DNA of 64,000 nucleotides from positions 1,977,614 through 2,041,613 of the forward strand of contig JAJEKV010000031.1 in the NCBI GenBank assembly GCA_021234155.1. The letters are read 5' to 3'. Each line of letters opens with the position of its first letter. The first letter of the stretch is position 1. The translations under genes and the position numbers were made by a program. The notes under the pieces are model-generated. The model saw only the letters and a list, made by a program, of their open reading frames with translations. It did no database searches and was not told where the DNA came from. The DNA comes from Isoetes taiwanensis (taxonomy: Eukaryota > Streptophyta > Lycopodiopsida > Isoetales > Isoetaceae). Positions 23,900 to 35,865 of the stretch are shown here, piece after piece.

Positions 23900-25644
23900 A
23901 ATATAATTAACTTGGATCAATCCTTTGCATACCGCATCCCTAATGAAATGCATTTCTAATTCTATATGCTTCACCTTTCATGCATTCTTTGGATTTCGGT
24001 CATGGCTATGCGGCTTGTAATGTCACATAGCATCTCACTAGAGTTTGGTCGCTCAATTCCAAGTTCCAAAATTAACCTCCTTTCCCATATTAGTTCTTTT
24101 GCACATAATGTGGCTGAGGCATACTCAACCTTCGCAGAGACAATGCTATAGATGATTGTTTTTGCACTTCCAAGCTACAAGACCTCCTCCAAGCATCATA
24201 AGATATCCCCGATGTTGATTTTCTTGCATCTAAATCTCCTGCCCGGTCGAAGATCACAAAATGCAAATCAATATTAAGTTTTTGAATTGTATGCAATTCC
24301 CATATCAATAGTGCCTTTCAAATATCTCAGAACACGTTTTGCAGCAATCCAATGATCCTTCCCTGGATCATTGTTGTATCTACTGAGCATGTTTACACTA
24401 TGAGCAATATCTGGCCTTGTGCAATTAGCAACATAGGCTAGGCATCCTGTTAAAGATCTATATGGAATTTTCTCCATGATTTTCCTTTCTTCATCATTCT
24501 TAGGACACATGTCAAGAGAAAGCTTACATCCCGTGCAAAGCAGGAGTTTTTTACTAATGTTGCATTCTTTCATTTTAAATTTTTCAAGCATACCTCTGAT
24601 CTGCTCTTTTTGAGTTAAAATGATGGTACCTTTATCTCTATTTCTTGACACCTCAATCCCTAAAAACTTTGTAAGTTCTCCAAGGTCTGACATTTCAAAT
24701 CTGCTTTTCAACAACCTTTTGCACATCAATAAACATTTTTTCCCTTTTGCCACCATAATGTTGTCATCAACATATAAAGCAATAATGCACCAATCGTCTT
24801 GACATTCAAATTTATACAAATTCCCATCATTCAAAAACTTAACAAATCCTTGTTCAATAAGATAAGAATCCATGCATTTGTACCATTCTCTAGGAGATTG
24901 TCTTAGCCCATAAACTGCCCTTTTCAATTTCCAAACCTTATCTTCCCCTTGCTCAAATCCTGGTGCTTGTTTCATGAAAATTTCCTCATCTAATTTTGCA
25001 TTTAAGAAAGCAGTTTTTACATCCATGTGATGCACTTCTAGATTCCATGCATTTGCCAAAGCCAGTAGCATTCTGACACTGTTCATTTTTACTAAAGGAG
25101 AAAATGTTTCATCAAAATCCTGGCCTTTTTTCTGTGAGAATCCCTGTGCAACCAGCCTGGCTTTGTATTTAGGTGATTTACCATCTGCTCCAGTTTTGAT
25201 TCTGAAAATCCATTTATTGCCTACTATATTCTTACCCTCTGGAGTGTTCACTGTTTCAAAGGTGTCAGTCCTGACAAAAGAATCCATTTCCTCTTTCATA
25301 GCATTTAGCCACTGCTCTTTGTCATTTGAAACTAGAACATCATCTAAGGTTTTTGGCACTTCTGGGTTTAGATGCATTAAAATTTCAAAAATATTGTTTA
25401 CCTCATGCTCCTGTTCAACTTGCAATCTCTTACTCCTTCCAGCTTCATCACGACCATGCATCTCAGTCTCAAATTTCAAGCCTGCTTGAAGTTTTTGCAC
25501 TTCTGTCATTCTTTTCTTTTTCACTTGAGGTTGTTGTTGAATTACAGGTACAGACCTTTCAACCTGACTTGTATCTATTGATTCTTCTTCACCTTCCCCT
25601 AAAGAGTCTTCAATTTCTTCCCCGAATTTACGTTTGTGTTTCAA
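23900..25644 (-). pseudogene. Copia reverse transcriptase / RNase H, broken at the 3' end
   Basis: The intact stretch (24274-25644) has the usual copia RT blocks: WLNAMKEEMDSFVRTDTFET, VGNKWIFRIK, YKARLVAQGFSQKKGQDFDE, EVHHMDVKTAFLNAKLDEEI, VYGLRQSPREWYKCMDSYL, and the catalytic LYVDDNIMVA (YVDD). SLTGCLAYVANCTRPDIAHS and a thumb/connection region follow. The frame is lost near 24275; the RNase H part (about 24090-24308) continues in another frame with DRAGDLDARKSTSGISYDAW and QSSIALS, then decays. The missing RNase H continuity makes the copy non-autonomous. Confidence 0.9.
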
Positions 25645-28060
25645 ATTTCGGTTTCAAAGCATCATCATTCAGATCAATCTCATTTACTTTGTTAGTAGAT
25701 ACAGCCTTAGCATTCTGTTCAGTCAACTTAACATTTTCAGGCAGCCTTATAGGTCTAGATAATACTTTGTAAACTTGTCCCTCATCAAAGGAAACATCTC
25801 GACTAATAATTACCCTTCTTCCCGCTAGGATCATATAACCTATAAGCCTTGGACTGATTATCATATCCTACTAGATATGTAATTAGAGCCCGATCATCTA
25901 ATTTTTTTCTGTTTTCCTTTGGTATATGAACAAATGCTAAGCATCCATACACTCTCAAATTTTCATAATTTGGTTTCCTTCCTGACCAAAGCATATCAGG
26001 AATTCCACCATGTGTACTAGCAGATGGCAACATGTTTTGAATAGTCACAGCAGTTTGAACTGCCTCTTCCCATAAGAAATTTGGTAATCCTGCTGATTTT
26101 AACATGCTCCTAACAGCATTTAAAATTGTTCTGTTCTTCCTTTCAGCTACACCATTCTGTTGTGGGGAATGACTACAAGTTAGTTGCCTTTTAATGCCTT
26201 TATTCTTGCAAAACCTCTTAAATTCTCCTGATAGGAACTCACCTCCTCTGTCAGACCTCAAACATTTAATCCTTCTTCCTGTTTCAGTCTCCATCTCATT
26301 AACAAATTCTTTAAACTTTTCAAAAGCTTCATCTTTAGTTTTAATGCAATACACTTTAGTTTTTCTACTAAAATCATCTATTAGAGTCATAAAGTATCTT
26401 TTCCCACTCAGACTAACAACATTAAGTGGTCCACACAAATCCGTATGTACCAAATCCAAAATACCCTTTGCTCTTGCACCTTTTTTCTTAAAAGGTAATC
26501 TGTTGTGTTTGCCAAGCATACATCCCATGCATACTTGTTTTTCAGATTGAGATGTGCTGATATTAAGGAATCCTTCCTTGTTTAATACCTCAATTGTAGC
26601 AGGACTAACATGACATAATCTTTCATGCCAATTTTTCAGAGATGGATAAGTCAGCAAATTGATACTGGACATCAAATGTTGTCTGTTTAATCCATATAAA
26701 TTTCCAACTCTTTTTCCCACAAACATTTTTTTATTACCAAGAAAAATATTACAATGAAGTTTTTCAAACACCACTTTATAGCCAAGATCAACTAACTGGC
26801 ATATTGAAATAAGATTTCTTATCAATCCTGGTATGCACAACACATTTTTTAGCTTTACAGCTTTGCCCTCTAGGTCAAACAACTCCAGAACTCCAGCACT
26901 CTCAATTCTTCTTAATTCCCCATTTCCAAACTGTACATGTCCTCCTTCTTTTCTCTGGCATTTTTTTAGCATTTCTGAGCTTCCTGTCACGGATCTCTCA
27001 GCTCCTGAATCTAAGATAAGAGCATCAGTGTCAAATTTTGTATTAATCTTAGAACAAGCCTTAGACACATTTACCTCAATGTCTTCATCCTGCTCATCTT
27101 CCTCTTGGCTTGTTTCTCGAGCAATATTTAGGCTAGGCTTAGCCTTGGATCCTTTACCTTCAAATTTCTTCCCTTTTCCTCTTTTTGGACTTGAGCAGTT
27201 GGTTGCTATGTGACCTTTACCCTCACAATTATAACAAATAACTTCTTTTCCAAGTTTAGGGCAATTTATTTTAAGGTGACCATAAGCATCACAGTTAAAG
27301 CATGGGCCAATTTGTTTTTTACTAAAGACCTTCTTGCCTTTTTTCTGTTTGATAAACATGGCCTCTGAATCATCATCATCATCTCCTTTGGTCTGCTCAA
27401 ATTCTGTCCTGATCATTCTAATTGCATGTTCCTTTGATTTAGCCACATTTCTTAACAAAGTAGCTAACTGTGCATTATGGGAGACTGCTCTAGAAATAGC
27501 TAGAAGTTGATAGTCCTCATTTAACACAACTCCTGCTCCCTCTAAGTCAGCAATTATTGATTCAAATTTTTCCAGAAATTCAGTAATGTTGTCTTTCTCA
27601 TACAATTTTAATTTTCTCAATTGTTTTTCCAATACATCTATTTGAGAGGAAGACTTTTGCTCATAATTATCTAACATAAATTTCCACATTTCTGCAGGGG
27701 ATTTACCTCTGAGTTTTAGCTTGATAGCTGTCCCCACCTTTTGGCATATTATGGATTGAGCTTCCATTATTTTTGCCTTCTCATCCATGCTAGCCACTGA
27801 AGTAACTCTTCTTGCTGCATTAGTTCCACCTTCACCACTTGCAGCTGTTCTAGCTCCACCACCTACAACAGAGGTTGAAGTACTTGATTCTTCTCCTCCA
27901 GATACTACGACTGCTGTATTAACCACATTAGGATCAATCAAGTACCATAATTTTTCAAATTCTAACACCTCCTGAATGCCTTGCTTCCAAATCTGGAAAC
28001 CATTTCCCCTTTGAAGACCTCTATGGAGTTTAAGAGATTAGCTCCAAATCGAGTAGACAT
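25628..28060 (-). pseudogene. Copia gag-protease-integrase, three frames
   Basis: The probable gag ATG is at 28060 (MSTRFGANLLNSIEVFKGE); one frame change near 28000 is needed to enter the 721-codon frame ending at 25803. That frame carries a UBN2-type gag core, two CCHC knuckles (CFNCDAYGHLKINC and CYNCEGKGHIATNC), the protease active site LILDSGAERSVTG, the integrase zinc-binding HERLCHVS...CMGCMLGKH, and the catalytic core with VHTDLCGPL, DDFSRKTKVY, RSDRGGEFLSGEF and QQNGVAERKNRTI (D,D,E). A second frame (25628-25864) continues the inter-domain region. Three shifts separate gag and RT, consistent with a decaying copy; copia normally uses one continuous frame. Confidence 0.9.
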
Positions 28061-28080
28061 CTTGCTTTCCTGGATTTATT

Positions 28081-28093
28081 GGCTCTGATACCA
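28081..28093 (-). other. Primer-binding site, initiator-Met tRNA type
   Basis: TGGTATCAGAGCC on the - strand lies one base inside the 5' LTR. It is complementary to the 3' end of plant initiator-methionine tRNA, as in most copia elements. Confidence 0.93.
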
Positions 28094-28094
28094 C

Positions 28095-28738
28095 TGTTAG
28101 AAATAGACAACACGTTCAATCTTATCCTAGCAAAGATGTCATTCAACTTCACTTTTATGATAATTCAGGCTTATCAAATCTTATTTATGCTTCACAACAC
28201 CATTAGCATTTCAATCAAACCTTTCACACCAGCAAGGAAGCCACATTATGGTCAATAATTCCTTGCTCAAATCAATAAACGATCACTGTAGCAGAGGGAT
28301 TGACTGAATTCCTGTAGCAACGTTGACTGCCTCCATTCGATCGTATATGAGACGGATCAAACCATCCTTGGACCCGAATAATTCTTTAAGGCTCTGCTTC
28401 ACATTATAATAGAACTGTCCGGCGGTTAAGGCATCATTCATGCTTTCCAATCTGAGGCTGTTGTCTATTGAACTATATCCCACAGGCTTGGCTAAGGAAA
28501 ACTGCTACTTTCGATTTATCCCACATACCTGCTTTAGGAAAGCACATAAAGCACATAAAGCACTTATATGTATAAAGCACTTATATGCTTCAACTGTTCT
28601 TGACTTTACAACCTACTGCCACTGCTTCTCATAGGTTGTTTTTGTAGCTACAATATATTCACTGCCACTGCTTCTCATGAATATAAGATGACAATTTTCT
28701 AAATTCCTTATAATATGACATGACTTACATTTTCAACA
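28095..28738 (-). repeat. 5' LTR of the nested copia element
   Basis: About 644 bases, near-identical to the 3' LTR, starting TGTTGAAAATG and ending CTAACA on the - strand. Confidence 0.93.
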
Positions 28739-28925
28739 GCAACAAGCCTCGCTTTATACTTAAGATTTACTCCATTAATCCCTGGTATCAGCTTAAAAAT
28801 CCATTTGTTTCCTACAATATTTTTGCATATCATAGGTATCTGTCCATTTAAAATAGCCCATTTCATTTTTTATTGCTTCTATCCAATTAGCTGAGTGTTG
28901 TGCGGTTTTTCTTGACTATTTTTTC
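28739..28925 (-). mobile_element. Older copia element, RT segment right of the nested insertion
   Basis: On the - strand this reads SANWIEAIKNEMGYFK, then VGNKWIFKL and VNLKYKARLVA, which is the first half of the RT domain continued at 23127. Homology fades beyond about 28925. Sequence at 29540-29800 could be its integrase-RT spacer but is too degraded to call. Confidence 0.8.
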
Positions 28926-30640
28926 ATGATGTGCCTAAATTGGTGAAATGTGTGCAAAAATGGAGAATTATATGGGTGTAATGTGGAGAAAATGTAAAAA
29001 ATGTGAAAATATTGGGGATGAAGCATTTATGATGTACTGAAGTGGAACCTATGGACTTGAAGGAGTATTAAAGTCCTTAAGAAATATTTTCAATGGTTGA
29101 TAATTTGATGATGTGTCATGAATCTGGGGAAGCATGGTAGTTGCAAAGAAGTTTGGATGACCTAGATTTGAAGTTGAGGTGGCAAAATCTAGTGAACTTA
29201 TGGTAGTTAGAATTTGGATCTAAGGTTGTGATTTGCCTAGATCTAGTGGCTAGGATCAAGTAGAGTTTTCTATAAGATAGCCAAAATTCGTGTAGAAGAG
29301 AGGCCCAAATTTGGAAGATGACATCTGGGCAAAGTTCTTGAAGTGTGAGTATGTTTCTTGATCAGTTGAATATTATTATGTTGAAGTATGATATTTTGAT
29401 TATGATTATGTGATTCTCCTATTTGTTATCTCTATTTCTATAATCTCAAAAGACTTGTGTAAGAATGATTATGTTAGTGATTTATGATGCCAGTAGAGTG
29501 AGGCCTAGCCTATCTCATATACCTTGAGATTTGCTTGGGTTGTTGTAGTTAGCGCTTGTTCTTCAGTTTTCCTTGGGTGCGAAGAAGATGCTAACACTGA
29601 GCCATCTGCATTTATGGCTTCCAAATAAGAACTTGGAACATTAGTATCAATAGCTTTGAATGTTTCTACAATGTCAACATCCATATTTTGTTTTAACCTT
29701 AGACTTCTACCCTGTGCATCTATATCATGAGTTTCATACTTACCTTCAATTCATCCTGCAATATTTGGACTTGTATGCGTTTCCATCTTATCGGTCTAGA
29801 ACTAGAGGGCAGTGATGGTAAGACTCAGAATGAGCTTCTGTGTGCTCCACATTAGTTTCTCCACTTGCGTTTGCATATTTGGCATTACAACATATTTGTT
29901 AGATTCATCAAGCATATCATTATCATCATCTATAATATCCATCATTGTCTGCCATGTATCCTTTTCCTCCTCCTTTTCTGTATCAGACTTAAAAAAAATA
30001 TTTCGCCTTATAAGAATGGGTGCCCGGTCTTGGAACAGGGGCCACGTACTCGCTTTTACCGCCAAGTGAATGGTTCTTTGGTTCTTAGGGTTTAGCCGTG
30101 AAACCCTAAGGGCTTGCTTTGATCATTCAGTGCAACTGCATGGATTCCATATGGCACACCATCATGCAACACTATGAACAGCTAGTTGCATCTATGGATA
30201 CAGATTTGATGTTGATGGCACACACAAAGACCACTATTTTCTGCTGTTTTTCTTCCAAATCAAACCTTCAAAGGCATGTATCCTCCAAATTTCATGTATT
30301 TTGATATTTCCATGGTCTGAGGTGCATCCTCCAGTCAAATATGGCGCCATTTCTATGTCTGAAGGTAGATCTTTCAGTCAAATATGGAGTCATTTCTTAT
30401 GAAGTTTCTCGAAAGAGTTTTCAATTTTGAATGTAAATATTTGTGCTTCTTTGAGGACCCTTCATTTTGGCGGGTTCTTCAAGATAAATCACATGGCACT
30501 TGATCCTTGCTTCAAGGCTTACTCGATCTATACTCTGCCTTCTTATAAATTCCATGTTAGGGTTCTTAGTTCTCTGTCTCTTGGTTTGAATTTGTCTTTG
30601 TCTTCCTTATTGTTCCTCTTGTTTCAACATGCAGAATAGT
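28926..30640. other. Non-coding stretch between copia remnants and the HTH-Psq relic
   Basis: AT-rich repeats of GTGGAGAAAATG-like words at 28930-29350. The acidic ORF at 29802-30065 (-) has no recognisable domain. Confidence 0.4.
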
Positions 30641-30750
30641 CTGCTGTAGATCCTCCAGTCAAAACTCCTCATGCAAAATGTGCACGCAATCCTGGCATCA
30701 CTTATTCTCAGCCTGTTTCTAATTCCCTTGGTGGAAAGAGGATTAGAAGC

Positions 30751-31160
30751 ATGGCTAGAGGTTCCTGGACTGAAGAGCAAATGAGAGATGCCATTGATGC
30801 AGTTGAAGATGGGATTATGAGTCTCAGAAAGGCCAGCAAATATTTTGGGGTTCCTCTAACCACTCTAAGAAGATGGATTACAAGTGAGACAGATGGAAAA
30901 AATGGATCAAAACAGGTGACATTGACTAAAGAAGAGGAGGTTGAGGTTCTCCAATGGTGTTTCCAAATGGTAGAAGAGGGTTGGGGTGTAACATTGCAAG
31001 GCTTAAGGGAGAAGGTATCTGAGATGTATATCAGCAGACCTACTATCTTTAAACATGGTCTTCCAGGTAAAAAAATGGTGGAGGGGATTCAAGCATAGGC
31101 ATATCTTCTTCGTTTAAATTGGGGGTTGAGTGTCTTCTTGCTGAAGTCGAAGTATTCTTA
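30751..31160 (+). pseudogene. Pogo/jerky-like transposase relic with HTH-Psq domain
   Basis: The open frame (30751-31098, 116 codons) begins MARGSWTEEQMRDAIDAVED and continues GIMSLRKASKYFGVPLTTLR and RWIT, a pipsqueak-type helix-turn-helix as in pogo, Tigger and jerky transposases. A second helical block follows with EEVEVLQWCFQMVEEGWGVT. At LPGKKMV the frame slips by one base in an A-run; the neighbouring frame continues GKKWWRGFKHRH, the family's second DNA-binding block, and then stops. The DDE catalytic core is not recognisable downstream. The HTH binds transposon ends in intact relatives. Confidence 0.7.
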
Positions 31161-31216
31161 ATCAGCTCAAAGCGTCACAGGTAAGTGCCAGCTTCTCTTT
31201 TCGTCTTCAACATAAT

Positions 31217-31567
31217 TTGGATGTCCCTAGGCTAACTGTGTTTTCTTGCATTAACATAACATGCACAACGCGAATTATGGATCAACCACACAGGACAAGC
31301 TTCCTTGGAAGTGGGCCGACCTGGGACATTGCCAGGTCCCGAAGGAGGGGAGCTCCATCTCCTAGGAAACGACCTCGCGGACCTCCCACCAATCATCCCA
31401 GCCCCAGCAGCTCCACAACGTCCAAGACAGGTATTTGTCCTTTCAATAATAAAGTTGTTCTACCAGACCCTTTAGCTGATAATGAAGAAAGGGATAGCAA
31501 CAAAAAAGATGAAAGGGAAGATCGAATAAAAACAAGATCAAGACACGAAAAGAAAGGTTCACCATGA
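31217..31567 (+). CDS. Uncharacterised basic, proline/serine-rich ORF
   Basis: A 116-codon ORF downstream of the HTH-Psq relic, with SPRKRPRGPPTNHPSPSSS in its middle and a highly charged C-terminus (NEERDSNKKDERED). It may be part of the transposase relic or chance. I do not recognise it. Confidence 0.2.
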   Translation: MDVPRLTVFSCINITCTTRIMDQPHRTSFLGSGPTWDIARSRRRGAPSPRKRPRGPPTNHPSPSSSTTSKTGICPFNNKVVLPDPLADNEERDSNKKDEREDRIKTRSRHEKKGSP

Positions 31568-31641
31568 TGCGTTTAAAAGGAACACGTAGTTCAAGGCATA
31601 ATTGATTATGGTCAGTTGGATGAGTGCAGACATCTGCAGTA

Positions 31642-31836
31642 CATATTTGTATAGATATGAGAACCATATAGCAAGCGTATAAAAAACTTGAATTATTGCA
31701 TCGTTCACCTGGCTAGTTAGAGGTTTGCCTCAAGCTTCATATTTGTATAGATATGAGAATCATATAACAAGCATATAAAAAACTTGAATTATTGCATCGT
31801 TCACCTAGCTAGTTAGAGGTTTGCCTCAAGCTTCAT
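31642..31836. repeat. Tandem duplication, 96-bp unit
   Basis: The unit starting CATATTTGTATAGATATGAG is at 31642 and 31738, with a handful of substitutions between copies. Confidence 0.92.
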
Positions 31837-32682
31837 CTGATTAGAACGACTTAAAGCATTCTTCTAATGCCTACAGTTAACATGACATGCATCAAAGTCA
31901 TAATAACGGGGTGCGCAAGGACTTGCAAGCATATGAATGAAAAGATCACCTCTGTTGAACATTCCTTACCCTTTTGAAGAGAATTGCTATGCAAGAATCC
32001 ATTCCAGCACAAAAATATAAAAAATGCTTTCATATAGAGTAAGTATCTTCACTTATTGTATTGCATTGAGCATTCTCCTTGCATTTGACATCAAAGTAAT
32101 TTTCAGAATAATGATGAAGACATTCGTCAGAGCAAACAATTGATACAACATTCCTATGACGAGAATACACAATAGAATAATTATGGTCCACGAACTCATT
32201 AATGACTCAATAATCTTGCAACCATATTGGTAATTATACGAGTGTTTGTGCTTCATTTGCATGAAACTGTTTGAATGGTGAATGAACGTGTCTAACAAAA
32301 ATCCCGACAAGGCGCAATCGTCTTGTGTATACATTGTTTGGTTAGAAAAACAGGCACTTCATGGAAAATTTGTAATAGTAATGGAATGAAACATGAAGAA
32401 CGGAAACGATCTATACTGCGGCAAATAATCAATTTAAATCATTATGCCAAATCATATCTTTATTTTACATAATGACAACACAAATAAAGTAAACAGTAAA
32501 TAAATAAGCAAATAAACATTGTTAAGAAAAAGGAATGACATACAGCTGCATGTTTCTCTGCAGAAGGCAACTGCGGTTTGTGCTTACATAACCAGGGTCT
32601 TTACTGCAAAGCTTAAATCCAATCACGTCCATGAAAACCATCACAACCCAAAAAGAAGCCATCCCTGCTACATCGGTACAGG

Positions 32683-32800
32683 AGAATAGAATAGAATAGA
32701 GTTTTTATCGTCCATGGAGACCAATTGGCCTATGGAACCCAACAGGAGGCGCACCAAGTGTATTACTGTCCAGGTTAAAAAAAACCCCTTCCCCCCCTAA
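32683..32800 (-). mobile_element. LINE 3'-end remnant with (TTCTA)n tail
   Basis: The block GTTTTTATCGTCCATGGAGA and following bases to about 32752 closely match 46289-46340 next to the LINE tail. A short (TAGAA)n run flanks it on the left, as at 46256. It sits within the TIP1-like relic. Confidence 0.75.
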
Positions 32801-33920
32801 AGACCACCAGTTGAAAGAAATACCCCAAACCATGTCCATATTCCAACTCCCATAGATATCCTAACCAACATTGGTGCTGTACAGGAAAAGTATCATCTAA
32901 TAAGATGGGGTGCAGTCAAGACTCCCTTGAGGTTAAGGGGAATCATGCACTTTGATACTGAAAGAGTATTGAGAGCTTTAAAAGTATGGGAAAAGCAAAA
33001 ATGGAAGATTACAGGTTATTACTGAATTCATAAAGGTTGCCACCATGATGATAATGAAGACCCAGAGAACTGGTGCAAGCCCCAACCTTGATACCTTTCC
33101 TATGATTCCCTTTGCATTCCATCGATTATTGTATATTCTTCTTGCATTAGACGGTGGGACATAATGGAAAGAAAGAGAGCTCCCTTCTATTAGGAAGTAG
33201 TTTTTCAACAATTATTTGAACATTAGTAGTCAAATACTTACAGACCCATGTAACTTGGTAATGGTACTTGTTAAATTGATGATCCGGATAAAAAAAATTC
33301 ACGTAAATCATAAATTTTGCAGCAACTCTTCTTGTGCATAGTTGATGTAGAGGCTGAAGTTTCAGCTTTGGAATTTTCACTCCAGTCAACACTAGCTTTC
33401 ATAAGCTTAGCCTCCGACTGTCTTACTGTAATTATCCTCCATGCTTAAGATCACCACATCCACACTGGCTATCGCCGACCATAAGCAAGTATCACTAGGT
33501 AACCTGGTTCTTTAGAAATTTATTCGATATCTTATGCAGCTCGTTGTCACAGTCATTAACATAGTGTAGTAGATGGTGGAATAGTAGAGGAATAGATAGT
33601 GGAATATTCTCGTAACTAGAAAATGGAACTCCTCTTCAACGTTTTGGAAAGGTTTAGAAAGATATTTTGAGGAATAGATAGTTCTTTGCTTTGCCCACTG
33701 TTGTTTCCAGCCACATAGTCCATATTTTTTTCTCGCTTCCTTGCAAAATTTGTACAACATTTTTGGATTGCTTCAGGCCACTACCGTTTGCATCAACAGC
33801 TTCTTAGTTACATATAAAAATTACATCATCTTGCTTCCATGATTCCATAACCCGCAGTTCCATAAAAGATCTGAACTGCACTCTAATACCAATTGATACC
33901 ATTGAGAGATTTTGATCTTC

Positions 33921-34597
33921 TATAACATCACCGAATTAATACTTGAACATGAAATACAATAGGTCACTAGATAATCTGGATCATATACAAACAATTGTTA
34001 TGGCACATCACTTAACCGCCCAACTGGATCCACTCCCGAAAGGCTATACTAGCAAAGCTTCAAACACTGGCTTAACTGGCTCTTGATCACCACTGCCATA
34101 CCGCAGTCTCCGATCAAAGGAAATAATACACTGGCTTAGAATAATGAATAATATCAATCTTCAACATGAATTGAGATCTCTCTTTGCAGATCTCCACGTG
34201 TAGTCTAGTTTGACCCCTATCCACCTTTTCCGCAATATCTCTCAAACCATAAGGAGTTACAAATGATGCCATCCAATTCTAAAACTAGACTCTGAGGGAT
34301 TTCCAAAAAGATAAGGATCGCTCCATTCTGATCTGTGGTCCACCGAGTTATGACATTTTGAAGTTGCCATTCTTTTTATAGTAGTTGACCCTTTAGGAAA
34401 AGGTAAAAGGTCCTTCCAAAAATAGACATTGCTCTTTTTAATAACAATAGGCTTTTAGAAGAATTATCCCTTAATATTATCCCTTGCCATCTTTTTTATA
34501 TTATTAGGCAACATTGAGAAAATATATTTTATATAGCTTTGCCTTAATCGTATATCACTTTCTCCGTGGACCACTCCCCCATGCTTGTACCGTAACA
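33921..34597 (-). repeat. LTR, - orientation, next to a PBS-like sequence
   Basis: About 677 bases, similar (roughly 85-90% by eye) to the reverse complement of 35207-35865. On the - strand it starts TGTTACGGTACAAGCATG, has GCTATATAAAATAT as a TATA-like box and ends GATGTTATA. Just inside, ATGGTATCAATTGGTATTAG resembles a primer-binding site. Confidence 0.85.
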
Positions 34598-34612
34598 GAA
34601 GATTTGCTATGA

Positions 34613-34790
34613 ACATGTTGAATATAGCAAGATGTACACCTCTACATTGGGAAACTATAAGAGGAAACCTAGAAGCATGCATAGTGCTAATGCAAGTAGG
34701 TACGAAGGAGGACGTCATAGCAACAGATGCCACGTGGTGTACTTCTACTCAATTAGCATCGGACAAAGGGCATCGTCATGTTGCTTTGTT
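34613..34790 (+). pseudogene. TIP1-like ankyrin exon, inverted relative to the rest of the gene
   Basis: Reads [31 protein letters not shown] and [15 protein letters not shown], which is the ankyrin block that should lie between the - strand exon at 36166 and the SNARR block at 33152. It lies on the + strand and ends directly at a (TTCTA)4 run. Confidence 0.85.
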
Positions 34791-35206
34791 TCTATTCTAT
34801 TCTATTCTATAAGTTTGAAACCCATGTTATCTAGCCATTTATTTAAGAGGGTATAGCATTAAATGATGAAATTTGATTTGATGGTTCAAAAAGGAGGCCT
34901 TCCTTACCCAAGTTAAGGTTGGATTACCTGCTTGGATGAATAGAAAGGGGAAATATCTGAGAATGCCATGCTTGTTCAAGTGAGGGACGTTTGCTTGATG
35001 GATCAACATGGGGATTACTCTTGCCCAAGTGCAGAAATTGCCTTTGTGGATCAGTGAGAACGTATTCTCAGGGAGAATAAGATAAATCCCGAGAAGGGAC
35101 GGACTAACACACCTTTCAAAAGTTGATCAACTTCGAAAACGAAGGTTGATAGTTTTCTTCTAGGTTAATGGCGATCGAGGACAATCGATCGTGAGAAGGG
35201 AAGGAT

Positions 35207-35865
35207 TGTTATGGTACAGGCATGAGGGAGTGGTCCACGATGAAAGTGCTATACGGTTAAGACAAAGCTATATAAAATATAATGTTGCCTAATAATATAA
35301 TAAAGATGGCAAGGGATATTATTAATGGATAATCCTTCTAAAAGCCTATTGTTATTAAAAAGATCAATGTCTATTTTTGGAAGGACCTTTACCCTTTCCT
35401 AAAGGGCCGGCTACTATAAAAAGAAGGCCAACTTCAAAACGTCATAACTTGGAGACCACAGATCAGAATGGACGATCCTTACCTTTCTGGAATGCCCTTG
35501 GATTTTAGTTTCAAAATTGGGATGGTATCACTTGTAACTCCTTATGGTTTGAGAGATACTGTGGAAAATGTGGACAGAGGTCAAACTAGACTATACATGG
35601 AGATCTGCAAAGAGAGATCTCAATTCATGTTGAAGATTGATACTATCTAAGCCAGTGTATCATTTTCTTTGATCGGAGATTGCGGTATGATAGTGGTGAT
35701 CAGGAGCCAGTTAAGCCAGTGTTTGAAGCTTTGCTAGTATAGCCTTTCGAAGGTGGATCCGGTTGGATGGTTAAGTGATGTGCCATAACAATTGTTTGTA
35801 TATGATCCAGATTATCTAGTGACCTATTCTATTTCATATTCAAGTATTAATTCAGTGATGTTACA
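35207..35865 (+). repeat. LTR, + orientation, partner of 33921-34597
   Basis: Starts TGTTATGGTACAGGCATGAG and ends GATGTTACA. It is preceded by a purine tract GAGAAGGGAAGGA typical of a 3' LTR. Together with 33921-34597 it forms an inverted LTR pair around 34598-35206. Confidence 0.85.

Larger units (their letters stand above)
23123..28743 (-). mobile_element. Ty1/copia LTR retrotransposon, nearly complete, nested
   Basis: The element spans 23128-28738. Identical 5-bp direct repeats GCAAC flank it (23123-23127 and 28739-28743). Both LTRs run TGTT...AACA in the - direction. Order on the - strand is LTR, primer-binding site TGGTATCAGAGCC, gag, protease, integrase, RT, RNase H, polypurine tract, LTR, which is the copia order. 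It inserted inside the RT of an older copia copy in the same orientation; removing it restores the reading KARLV-AQGFS across the join. The LTRs differ at only a few sites and small indels, so insertion was fairly recent, yet the coding region already has several frameshifts. Confidence 0.95.
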
